This document shows, one piece after another, positions 46,801-57,395 of a DNA stretch of 64,000 nucleotides. The notes beneath the pieces were generated by a model that was not told the DNA's origin, did not search any database, and was given only the letters and a program-made list of their open reading frames with translations. This DNA is from Agelaius tricolor. Lineage: Eukaryota > Chordata > Aves > Passeriformes > Icteridae. Position 1 is the stretch's first letter. Each line of letters begins with the position of its first letter. Position numbers and translations under genes: made by a program. Location: positions 1,381,501-1,445,500 of the forward strand of contig JALJCS010000052.1 in assembly GCA_023055355.1 (NCBI GenBank), in the 5' to 3' direction.

Positions 46801-47513
46801 GTGACAGGGGACACCAGCCTGCCAGGGCCAGCGTGGGGCTGGGGACAGCGGGGTGGGGCCATGGCATCCCCCGAGGACTCACCAGCGAGGCCGAGGGTCT
46901 GGGCTGGAAGGGAGAAGGGACAGGGCTGGGTGGGGGTGGCACCGTGGGGACAGAGGCACATGGGCATGGGGTTTGGGGGCTGTTCCCAAACAGTCTCAGT
47001 GGGGGCACTGGTGTGGCACAGAGGTCTCGAGGACAGGGACACAGCAGCAGCCAACTCCTGCTCAGGCATGGGGACCCTGTGCTGGCACAGGTCACCCCTG
47101 CCAGCCCCATAGACACATCCCCACGGTCCTGTGTCCATGGTCCCATTCCAGTGGCACCTGTCCCCATGGACCAAACACATGGTGCTTGTCCCCTTGTCCC
47201 TGTCCCTGCAGCCCTGTGTCCCTTTACCCACAGCTGCCCCAGCCCCAAGGTTCCTTCTGCCACATAATTGTCCCCACATCTTCATCCCCTGTCCCCGTCC
47301 CCATAATCCTGTCTCCTGTTTCTGTCCCCAAAGCTACCCCACAGCTCTGGTCACACTGCCTCCATACCCTGCTGGCATTGGGGACATCAGGGGACCCCAC
47401 AGCACCCCTGTGCCCCCTCCCCTCCCCATCCCCAGGGTGTCAGGCCCATGCCCGGGGCACTCACCCCACAGGAGCAGCGCCACCTTCCCGGCCATCCCGG
47501 TGTCCCCAGCCAT
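43849..47513 (-). pseudogene. FCRL-5: Fc-receptor-like gene, activating-type membrane segment, probably disrupted
   Basis: Exons on the - strand: 47513-47465, 46903-46883 (signal), 46794-46564 (domain 1), 46324-46070 (domain 2), 45565-45306 (domain 3), 45217-44915 (domain 4), 44832-44749 (membrane), 44163-44142, 44064-44000 and about 43935-43849 (tail). Domains 1, 2 and 4 are open with paired cysteines. The membrane exon reads NVGRTLLFLLLLL, giving N-x-x-R. The second tail exon is 15 bp short and lacks the YTHV tyrosine, and the final motif reads DIHGN instead of DIYRN. The domain 2 acceptor is GG (46,326-46,325) instead of AG, and domain 3 lacks one C in a C run (about 45,525), which shifts the frame. 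Domain 2 is phase-symmetric and could be skipped. The domain 3 lesion could be a consensus error. An Fc- or ligand-binding role is family inference. Confidence 0.87.
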
Positions 47514-47689
47514 GTGCACTGGCTGTCACTCGCTGCTGAGGGTGGCTGTCCCCTGGCTGGTGTCTCTGTGGCCAAAGGGGAAGGAAGCGTGGTCAGGTCT
47601 CATGCCCATGTGTAGGTGGCACCTGGTGGGGGCAGGGTGGCCACAAGATGGGGACAGGCTGTAGGCAGGGTGGGGACAGGATGGGGACA

Positions 47690-48230
47690 AGGCTGGGTGG
47701 GACACAGTGGGACATGGGGCTCCCAGGAGTGGGGGGGGCTCAGGGGGTTTGGGGATGTGGGGATGGGTGTCCAGGGGAATGGGGAGTCTCAGGGATGGGG
47801 TCCCTGGGAATGGGGGTGCTGAGAAGGGGGAGTCACTGGGAATGGGGGTCCCCAGGGCTGAGGGGACTCAGGGATGGGAGTGCAAGAGGAATGTGGGCTC
47901 CAGGGATTTGGGGTCATGGGATGGGGATGCTGGGGAAATGGGGGATCCCGTGGGAATGGGGGTTCCTGAGAGAATCAAGGTGCCAGGGGAAGGAGGATTT
48001 CAGGGGATGGAATGAACAGGAGAGGGTTCCTTGGGAATGAGGGGTCCTGGGCCATGGAGATCCTGGGGAATGTGAGTACTGGGATACGGGTTCCAGAGAG
48101 GGGGAGACATAAGAAATGGGGTACCCATGATTTGATTTCCAGGGGAATGGAGGTCCCAGGGTTGGGCAATTGCTGGATGGGCCCATAGGTCTCAGCTCCT
48201 TCCCTGGGATCCTCAGATTTTGGGTCACCC
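47690..48230. repeat. G-rich upstream block of FCRL-5
   Basis: Degenerate G-rich iterations without the AT-rich insert, ending in the shared 'cctcagattttgggtcac' phrase near 48,210. Confidence 0.6.
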
Positions 48231-48304
48231 AGAGCCCAGCACAGCCCCCACAAGGTGCCGGCGGCCTGGGGGTCACCCAAAACAGATTCCGAGAGGCTCT
48301 GGGT

Positions 48305-48600
48305 CTGTGGAGCTGCTGCAGAGGTGAGAATTCTGTTGGTTGAAAAAGGCCTGGCTGTGGTTTGCTCAGCCCTGTAAGAAGCACAAAGCCCAAAGGGAGC
48401 CCAAGCAGTGGCTCTGGGAGGGCCTTTGATGGTTTTCAGAGCAGGGCTGGCTGGAAACTGCCCCTGCAGGGGCGGGCACCTGTGAGGGAACCAGTCCGGA
48501 AATGCAGCAATTGTTCATTTGTTCCTCTTTGTAAGGGACTGAGAGAACCAAAAAACTACTGCACAACCCACAACATTCTGCTCAACAACCTGACCCGGAC
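48305..48600 (+). repeat. cluster spacer repeat, copy 6 of 7
   Basis: Direct-orientation copy joined directly to the FCRL-5 upstream block. It lacks the preceding shared GC-rich element seen at copies 4 and 7, so the F-unit spacer is shortened. Confidence 0.75.
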
Positions 48601-48784
48601 CATCCTTCTTGAACAAAACCTGCAGCCTTCTGGAACCTCCTGGAAAGAATGGGTTTGGGTTTGGAATGTGTCCACCAGATAAGAGGGAAAGTTTTGGGAA
48701 TACCGAGCAGGGGCTCTATGCCACAGCCATGGTGGGGCTGTGGGGAGTGACCCTGTCTGGATTCCAGGTGGCCCCAAAGCTGCT

Positions 48785-49260
48785 CCATCCCTGCCCTCCT
48801 CACCTGAGTGAAAGGCTGAGGGTTTGCAGGAATTGTGGGGTAAAGCCACCAGAGGTGCTACTGTGGACACGAGACCTGCCCAGGGTCAGGGGCTGCCTTC
48901 CTTCCATTCGAGATCATGGAGAGCCGTCGCGGGTGTTGCGCAGGGCATGTGCCTGGCCCCGGGACACTGCTACGCTGCCAGTGGGCACTGGGATCCAACC
49001 TGCTGCCTTGGTGGCTTCTGCCCGCTGCCGGTGGTGGTGCTGGGACCGATTGGTGGCCGTGAGTTTGCAAAAGGAGCGATTTGCCCTCCTGCCTCCCGCC
49101 CGAGGCCGCCATGGCCCCTGAGGGGATGGAGCTGGAGCGGGTCGCCCCCTGCTGGCCGGGAGTGCTCCCTGCAGCGCCCCCTGCTGGCCGCGGTTATAAC
49201 TGCCACAAAAACCAACAGCGCTGAGAGGGAGGGAAAGTTCTGGGTTTGTGTTGTTTGTTC
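48785..49260 (-). promoter_or_regulatory. GC-rich module with paired CTCF-core motifs, FCRL-6 side
   Basis: CTCF cores on the - strand at 49,142-49,156 (last base changed to A) and 49,174-49,188 (GCCAGCAGGGGGCGC). Spacing and surroundings match the 42.2-42.7 kb module. It lies about 1 kb beyond the FCRL-6 stop codon. Confidence 0.7.
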
Positions 49261-50222
49261 TGTTCTGCTTTATAAATTTCCCAGTAAAGAGCTGTTATTC
49301 CCTTTCCCACACAATTGCCTGGAAGCCCCATCATTTTTGAAATTAAAAAGATTTTTAGACATGGGTCTTCCTTCCATTCCAGGAACTTTCTCACTTTCCT
49401 TGGTAGATATTTCTCATTTAAATGAGTTGCCAGCTGCTGGGTTCCAGCTTGGATAGGAAAGACAACCAGAGAGAAGACACGGTCAGGGACTTGGCCAACT
49501 CATGCTCTGCCTTTTAAGCCAGTTGGGCCACCAAGGGCCCTCTCCATAGCTGGCACTCCTGGTCACCCGGCCACTCAGGAGCTGGCTTTGCCAGAGCATC
49601 ACACTGTCCCCAATGTGCCATGGCTGACAGACTGATGGACAGGCGGGGCCCTGTCTCACCAAAAGCAAGGCCTGACCCACCGCTGCCACACACAGGTGTT
49701 CCAAAATGTCTCCAGAGATCAAACTTATCCTGTCTCTGACATCCCACGCTGTGCCATGGCCTGATCCCGACTGCCCTGGAAAAGAGGGAGACTCTGGAAC
49801 CCCCACAGGGCCTTTCTGACATCTTCGTGTGGGGAACAGGGCAGAGGATGGTTTGGGACAGGGGAGAAGAGAATCCAGAGCCTCCTGAAGGCTGCTTTGG
49901 CCATCAGAGTAAGCAAGGTCCAGGGCCCTGCATAATTCCAGTGGTGGAGGAAACGTGCTGGGGGAAATGTCTTGGGTTTGTTCCTTATTGGGGGCTTTCC
50001 CTGGAAATTGTTCCTTGTGTGACAACTTGGACACTTAACCTTGTTGCTGTTTCTGTTGGTTTAATTCTCTCTCATTGCTGTTTCAGCAAATTGTTCATCT
50101 TTTAGCTCTTTTGGGATCTTTGTGCCCCCACGGGGAGGGATTGGGGCAGTTTTTAGTGGCAGCACAGACACGAGTGGGTGCCCATGGGTGGGGATCCCCA
50201 GTGCCCCCAGTTCACCCCAGTG
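49261..50222. repeat. downstream flank of FCRL-6
   Basis: Direct copy of 42,661-43,848 (for example 'ccaccaagggcc', 'tggtcacccggccactcagga'). No exon is supported. Confidence 0.6.
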
Positions 50223-53200
50223 TCACAGCACATTCCCGTAGATGTCACCGGGTTCCCGAGGTCGCCCCTGGGGTCCCCGTAGCTCCGCGTTGGTCACCTG
50301 GGGATCCTGGAGGGTGGTGGCATGGGGGGACGCTGCGAGAGACACGGGCTGTGGGATCTGGGTGGGGTGACACTGGTGGGTGACGTGTCCCTCTGCGTGT
50401 GTCCCCCCCGTACTCACCCCCTGCCCTCTTGGTGACCACGACGTGGGTGTACAGCACCTCCCCCTCCTCTGGGGGGGCCGGGGGATCCGGGGGGGCCCTG
50501 AGGGAATAAAGGGGATGTGGGGGAGAGAATGCAGAGCTGTGGGGTAGGGGTAAAAGGGGACTCATGTCGGGAGCCCTTCACCAACCTTTCCTGGTGCTTC
50601 CTGGCAGCTGCAGCGGAAAGAGAGGGGAGATGTGAGTGTGGGATCACAGGGCCGTGAACCCTCCCAGGATTCCTGACCGCCCACGGGACCCTCAATTTAC
50701 AAGAGAACCCTCAAGAATCCCTGAAGCCTCCCAGAATTCGGGAACCTCCCCAGTGTCCCCAGCCAACTCAGCCTCAGGATCCCAAAGCCCAGCAGGGACA
50801 GAGACTTCCTAACTGCCCCAAGGGCCTCTGAGAGAACCCCCAGCATCCCTGCAGGACCCACCAACACCTCCCCAAACCCTAAAGGACCCCCAGACAATGC
50901 CACAGTTTTGGGGCTGTGGGTGCTGCCCAATCATTGTCCAATACTGGGGGCCTCTACAGCTCCCTGGGACGCCTGTGCCCCCATTGTCACCTACCCACAC
51001 GGTGCCACCAGTGCCAGGCCACAATGACACCCACGAGCAGGAGCAGGAACAAAAGGGCCCCACTGACCCCTGCAGCCACTGCAAGAAACAGAGGGGGACA
51101 CATCAGGGTCACCCATCAGCCCAGGGGTCCTGCACTCCCTGGTGGCCCTGTGTGACCCCACCTTTGTTGCAGTGTCCCCGTGGTGTCACCTCCAGGGCCA
51201 GCTCAGGGCTGAGTGCCTGGAACACGTGGTGCCCGTCCTGTCCCAGCTGGTTGGTGGCCACGCACTGGTAGGTGCCCGAATGCCCCACATTGATGTCTCC
51301 AAGCTCCAGGAGGGGACCCTGAGGCACCTCCAGCCTGTTGTGCTGCCAGGTGAAGGTGACAGGGGCTGAGCCCACCTGCACTGAGCATTGCAAGGTCATG
51401 GAGTCACCTGCATGAACCTGGTGTGACAGGGGACCAGGGGTGATGGTGGCATTGGCCATGGGCACTGTGGGGACAAACACGGGGCTGGCACCTGGTGAAG
51501 TGGGATGGGAGTGCCATGGGTGGGGTCATCCCCAGCCCGAGGGTCCCGCTCACCCAGGACAGTGACATTCATGGGGTCACTCTCGGCCACGCTGTCCCTG
51601 TTGCTGACCCGGCACCGGTACTGGCCGCTGTCACTGTCCCCAGTGTGACACAGCTCCAGGCAGGGGCTGGTGCCCAGCAGTGCCCCCGAGCCCTTCCGGT
51701 GCCAGGAGAAGGACAGGGGACCTGTCCCCGTGGCCACCGTGCGGCTCAGCACCAGGCTGTCCCTGCGTGCCACCTGTCCCCTGGGGGCTGTGCTGACAGG
51801 GACACCCTGGAAGCAGGACCCCTGCAGGAGGGGAGGATAGCAAGGGACAGTGAGGGACCCGGAGGGGTGGTAGGGGAGGGGCAGGGAGACCCCAGTGAGG
51901 GAGAGGGGGCGCAGAGATTGGTGGGGCTTGGAAAGGAACCCCAAGGGACACCTGAAGAGGGGGGGGAAGACACCAGGGTGGGTATGGGGACTGAGGGAAG
52001 GGATGATGTGACCTGGGGAATGTGTGGTGAACTCAGAGAGGGGTGGGAGGGATGCTGTGAGGGGTGAGGGGACTCAGAGAGGGATGGGGAGACACAAGCC
52101 AGGAATTGGGGTACCTGGGGAGGCACCCGGGGCAGGGATGGCTGGACATAGAAAATGTGTACAGGTAGGATGGGGATAGCCCTCTAGGGGTGGGGGACGC
52201 TGAGAGGGACATGAGAAGGGAGCAGGGGAGCAAGGGTAGGATATGGGAAAGGTTGGGGCCACAGGGCAGGTGTCTGGAAGGACTGGGCAACCCCTGAAGG
52301 CCTGGGAGAGCTGAGGCTGTGCGGGCTCCCCGTGCCCTTCCCTGTGCCATCATGGAGCCCCCCCAGACCCTTCTCCTCATGGTAGAAGGACACCGAGGTG
52401 ACTGTGCAGTTCCACCAGCCCTGGCAGCGCAGTGTCACCGTGTCCCCCTCCAGCAGCGCCTGTGCCGGCATCTGCAGCACCAGCGGGCCTGGGGGACAGA
52501 GGGGTCCTGTTACACACGATGGCACCGGGGGTCCAACTGGGTTACACCCAGTGCACCAGGAGTCCCCAATTCCCACATGGTTTCCCCGACACTAGGATAC
52601 TCTGGGATGTCCCCATAGCAGGGGACAGGCTCTGGTTACAGCAGGAGGTGAACCATGGAGTGGAGCCCACTGAGAGCCCTCGGGGTCCTCTGGGTGTCAG
52701 GCTGGGGACACCCAAACCTCCCTCACTGTCTGAGACAGTCACAGGGGGACTGAGACTGATGCCAGGTCTGTCACATGTGTAGATGCCACTCTGGGTGACA
52801 GTGAGGTGTTCAGGTCCCTCCTGCCCCCAGTGCTGCCCGTCCTTGTACCAGGTGGTGGCACCGGCGGTCCCCGAGCCCTGGCAGGTCAGGGTCACCCAGT
52901 CCCACAGCACCGCCGGCCTCCAGGGGGGCTCCACCAGGAGCTGGGTGGTCTGGGTACCTGTGGGTGACAGGGGACACCAGCCTGCCAGGGCCAGCGTGGG
53001 GCTGGGGACAGCGGGGTGGGGCCATGGCATCCCCCGAGGACTCACCAGTGAGGCCGAGGGTCTGGGCTGGAAGGGAGAAGGGACAGGGCTGGGTGAGGGT
53101 CATGGGGACACTGTGGACACCCCATGTTTGCACACGTCACCTCCACCAGCCCTAGAGCACCTGTCCCCACAGCCATAAATCCATGGCCCTGTGCCCATCA

Positions 53201-53592
53201 TCCCATTCCATTGGCACCTGTTCTCCCGGCCCATCCCCATGCAACATGGCCCTTGTCCCTGCCCCTGCATCCCTGTTCCCCTGTCCCTGTCCCCACAGCT
53301 ACCCAAGCCCCAAGGCTCCTTCTGCCACATCCTTGTTCCCACATCTCTACCCCCCTGTTCCTGTCCCCACATCCCAGTTCCCCTGTTCCTGTCCCTAAAG
53401 CCACCCCACAACTCTGGTCACACTGGGCTCCATGCCCCGCTCTGGCTCTGCTGGCATTGGAGACCTCAGGGGACCCCACAGCCCCCCTGTGCCCCCTCCC
53501 CTCCCCATCCCTGGGGTGTCAGGCCCGTGCCCGGGGCACTCACCCCACAGGAGCAGCGCCACCTTCCCGGCCATCCCAGTGTCCCCAGCCAT
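50223..53592 (-). pseudogene. FCRL-6: Fc-receptor-like gene, inhibitory-type tail, disrupted ectodomain
   Basis: Exons on the - strand: 53592-53544, 53066-53046 (signal), 52957-52727 (domain 1), 52488 to about 52339 (domain 2, truncated), 51821-51554 (domain 3), 51464-51162 (domain 4), 51078-50995 (membrane), 50607-50586, 50497-50418 and 50332-50223 (tail). The membrane segment has no charged residue (GVSGALLFLLLL). The tail keeps EVLYTHVVV, an ITIM-like V-x-Y-x-x-V, and DIYGNVL at the end. Domain 2 loses its second half, including the second cysteine and the donor. Domain 3 is two bases short (frameshift) and its first cysteine codon is CGC (Arg, 51,741-51,743). Membrane and tail exons remain perfectly open. 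It is a direct duplicate of FCRL-5 about 6.1-6.6 kb away. Confidence 0.87.
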
Positions 53593-53739
53593 GTGCACTG
53601 GCTGTCACTCGCTGCTGTGGCCACCGCTCCCCTGGCTGGCAGCTCTTTGGATGAAGGGGAAGGAAGCGAGGTCACGTCCGTCCCCATGTGTAGGTGGCCC
53701 TTGGTGGGGGCAGGGTGGGGACGCTGTGGGACATGGGAG

Positions 53740-54250
53740 GCATGGTGGGACATGGTGGGGACATGGTGTTGCCAGAATCTGGGGTCTAAGGCTGTGTAGG
53801 GAGCCAGGGATGGGTGTCCAGGGGAATGGGGTGTCCAGGGATGGGGTCCCAGGGAAATGGGGGTCGCAAGGGTTGGGTGGACTCAGACTTGGGAATGAGG
53901 GTCCCAGAACAACTTGGCCTCCAGGGATTTGTGATCATGGGATGGGGCCATGGTATGGGGATGCCAGGGGCAAGGGGGTCCCTGTGAGAATGGGGGCACA
54001 GGGGATATCAAGGTCCCCAAGGGAAGGGGTGTCCCAGGGACTGGAATTACTGGGATGGGGCTCCTTGGGTTTGGAGATCCTGGGGAATTGCAGTCCAGGG
54101 ATGGGGGTCTCAGGGAAGGTGGGACAGAAGGAAATTGGGTCTCAAGGTTGGGGTCCCAGGGGAATGGGGGTGCCAGGGATGGGCGGTGGCTGGGGGGGCC
54201 TGGGGGTCACAGCTCCTTCCCTGGATGCCTCAGATTTTGGAGTGACCCAG
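53740..54250. repeat. G-rich upstream block of FCRL-6
   Basis: Degenerate G-rich iterations ending in 'cctcagattttggagtgac' near 54,229. Confidence 0.6.
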
Positions 54251-54919
54251 GGCCGTGCAAAATCACCCCTGGGGTGCTCATTTCCTGGTCAGGCATTGCA
54301 TGGGGGTCCTGGATAGCTCAGCCTCTGTGTCCTCCCCTGCCCCTGACATTTTCCTCTCTTTATTTCTCTTTTTTCCTTATTTTCCTTACTTTTTGCCATG
54401 TCCCCTCACCCCCGGTTCCTGGCTCAGCAATCCTGGGAAGCACCTGAGCAGTGAATGGCTTGGGGGGACTCAGGGGAGGGGGAAATGGGGGAGCAGGGGA
54501 TGCAGGGAAGGGTGGGGAGGCTGTGGGGGATGGAGGTGTTGGGCTGTGCCCCCTCAACACTTTCACTTTCCTTTTCCTGGACAAGAAGGAAGAGGCCGTT
54601 TGTGCTGAGAGTCAGATGGGAAAGGGGGGGTTCTGTCCTGGGGTGGCACATCCAGAGGTTCCTGTCCTGGGGGGATCCTGTCCCAGGGGGTGACACATCC
54701 TGGCATGGGGGGGTCCTGTCCCAGGTGTGGCAGTTCCAGAAATGTCCCTGCACATTCCTGGCCGGGTGCCTGTCCCAGGGGCGGCACATCCTGGGGACCC
54801 CTGTCAATGCAAGGGTGGGGCCCAGCCATGGCCCAGCCCCACTGCACAGGGATGGCCATTGCCCAGCCCTGCTCTGCCCAGCCCCAGCTGGCAGCCAGCA
54901 CCTGAGGGTCCCCCCTGCC

Positions 54920-55230
54920 CCCTTGGCTTTGATTCTGGCAGCTTTAGAGCTGCTGCAGAGGTGAGAATTCTGTGGGTGAAAAAGGCCCTGCCTGTGGTTT
55001 GCTCAGCGCTGCAAGAAGCACAAACCCAAAGGGAGCTCAAGCAGTGGCTCTGTGAGGGCCTTTGATGGTTTTCAGAGCAGGGCTGGCTGGAAACCCCCCC
55101 TTCAGGGGCAGCTGCTGGGGAACCAGTCCGGAAATGCAGCAATTGATCATTTTGTCCCTCTCAACAAGGGACTGAGAGAGTCCCAGAACTACTGCAAATC
55201 CCACACCGATTTTCTCAACAACCTGTCCTC
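54920..55230 (+). repeat. cluster spacer repeat, copy 7 of 7
   Basis: Direct-orientation copy in the middle of the FCRL-6/FCRL-7 divergent spacer, preceded by the inverted shared GC-rich element (54,815-54,880). Confidence 0.75.
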
Positions 55231-55289
55231 CACCCTCCTTCTTGAGCAAAACTGCAGCCCTTTGGAACTTCACAGAAAAAATGTTTGTG

Positions 55290-56810
55290 TTCTGGATGTG
55301 CACACCTGAAGAGAGGGAAAAGTGTGGAAATATTGAGCAGGGGCTGCACACGAGGGGCTGCGGAGCAGGGGTGTCACAGCAGGAGCAGGGAGTGCCCAGG
55401 CAGGGGAATTCAGGGCAGGCTGGAGTGGATTTACCAGGGAATCAGACCCTGAGGCACACAGGGGCATTTCCACTGATTCCTGTGCACTGTCCCAAGCATG
55501 GATAGAACTTCTCCCCTTCCTCCAAGGGAAGTCAAACAAGTTTCAGGGTGGGAACGAGCAAAATGGGGAGAGTTCCTAAATGTGGCCCAAGAAAAGGTTT
55601 CTTTAGGGGCTGGGTTGCTGCCCAGCAGGCAGGGAACAATCCCACGGAGCTGTTGGACACTCAGGGAGATTCCACACTCTCTGTTATCCACAAGCAAACG
55701 CTGCTATGAGATGCAGCGGGGGGCTGCTAAAGGGAACCAAAAAGTCTCATTTCACTGTGATTTGTTTGTGGTTTTATTGTGGTTTTATTTCCACTTATTT
55801 GTGGTTTTTTTGTGTTTTGATTTCTTCTTGTTGGGAAAGCAATCATTAAAAGGATTCTATAAACCAGAGCATTTTATATCTTGTCACTTTGATTTTTGAG
55901 GAGTTTGCTTTTTGTTGGGAAAACAATGGTATAGGAAAAGATTTATGCCTTTTTTCTATGGAGGTATAATTTTGTGACAGTCAATAGGGCATCAAGTGTT
56001 TCCTGCGATTGCGAATTGCTAAGACAGGAAATTTGGGTGACAGGAAAAAGCCCAGGGGTGTGTGGGGCAGAGACCCAGAGCCTCCCAGGACAAGCCTGGG
56101 GTGCCCCAGGGTGGGGTCTGTGCTGGGCTCTGAGTCATCTCAAAATCTGAGACCAAAATATGACCCCAAAATTGTCCAAAGCTATTGGGCATTGGGGAAT
56201 TCAACCAACTTGATCCTGGGATTTACCATCATCAGGGCAAGGTCGTAAAAGATGCCTCCTTAAGTTTGGGCACCCCAGAGGTCACAGGGCCCCACTGGGG
56301 ACAGCGGGAATGCTCAAGGCCCACCCAGGACAGAGGACACCAGGATGTGCCACCTCTGGGAAAGGAATCCCCAAGGATGTGGCAACCCCAGAACGAGGAG
56401 GAGCTCCCAGGGACAAGAGCCTGGGACAAGACCCGGGTGTCAGCACAGCAGAGCTGCCCTTTTCCCTAAAGGCTGGACCCCTCTTGATGTGCCCCCCTGG
56501 ACAGAATTCATGTCCTTGCCTCAGCACAAACCGCTGCAGGAAAGAGAAAGAGTTGGGGGGTCACAGACAGGGAGCCCCATCCCCCACAGCCCTGAAACCA
56601 CTGCCTGCACCCCCCAACCCCTTTTTTCCCTTCCTGGGATTCTCCCAGCTGTTCCCTGGGATGGTTCAGCCAGGAAATGTGGGGAGACAGAAAAAAAGCC
56701 CAGGGGTGAGTGGGGCAGAAACACAGAACCTCTCAGGAGAGCCATGGGGTGCCCCAGGGTGGGGACTATGCTGGGCTCTGAGTCACCCCAAAATCTGAGG
56801 CACCCCAGGA
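55290..56810. repeat. divergent-pair spacer next to FCRL-7, with an internal direct duplication
   Basis: The 55,290-55,990 part is the inverted copy of 22,470-23,170. Two direct copies of a 130-bp phrase ('ggggtgccccagggtggggact', 'tgctgggctctgagtcacc') lie at about 56,020-56,150 and 56,680-56,810. The FCRL-2/FCRL-3 spacer has only one. No exon or RNA gene was recognised. Confidence 0.6.
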
Positions 56811-57289
56811 AGGGACTGTGACCTCTGTGCCCACCCAGCCACTGCCCATCTCTGGTACCCCCATTCCCCTGGGAACCCAACCATGGGACCCCCATTGCCT
56901 TGGTCTCTCCTATCTGGGGACCCCCATCCCAGGACTGACATTGCCCAGCCCCACCATTGCCTTGATCCCATCCCATGGGCTGCTTCTTCCCCAGAGCCCC
57001 TATTCCCGAGGGTCCCCTTTTTCCCCCTGCACCCCCAGCCCTGGCGCCCCAACACCATGACCCAAAATCCCTGGGGACCATGTTCCCACACTACCCCCAT
57101 CCCTGAATCCCCCCAGGCATGGAAACCCCAATTCCCCTGGACCCCCATTCTGCTGGACACCCATCCTTGGTTCCCCACATCCCTTGAGCCCCCCACTCCT
57201 GGCAACAGCATCCCCCACCATGTCCCCAGGCTTTCCCCACCCTGCCCACAGCCTGTGCCCAGCTTGTGGCCACCCTGCCCCCACCAAGG

Positions 57290-57395
57290 GCCACCTACAC
57301 ATGGGGACGGACGTGACCTCGCTTCCTTGCCCTTCATCCGAAGAGCCGCCCGCCAGGGGAGCGGTGGCCACAGCAGTGAGTGACAGCCAGTGCAC
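57290..57395 (+). promoter_or_regulatory. conserved proximal promoter of FCRL-7
   Basis: About 105 bp directly upstream of the ATG. It keeps the 'gacgtgacctcgcttcctt' phrase (57,309-57,327; one base differs in the following run) found in the best-preserved copies. The reverse strand of the same phrase has a GGAAG core as used by ETS/PU.1 factors. No TATA box is visible, as in many leukocyte receptor genes. Function is inferred. Confidence 0.45.
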
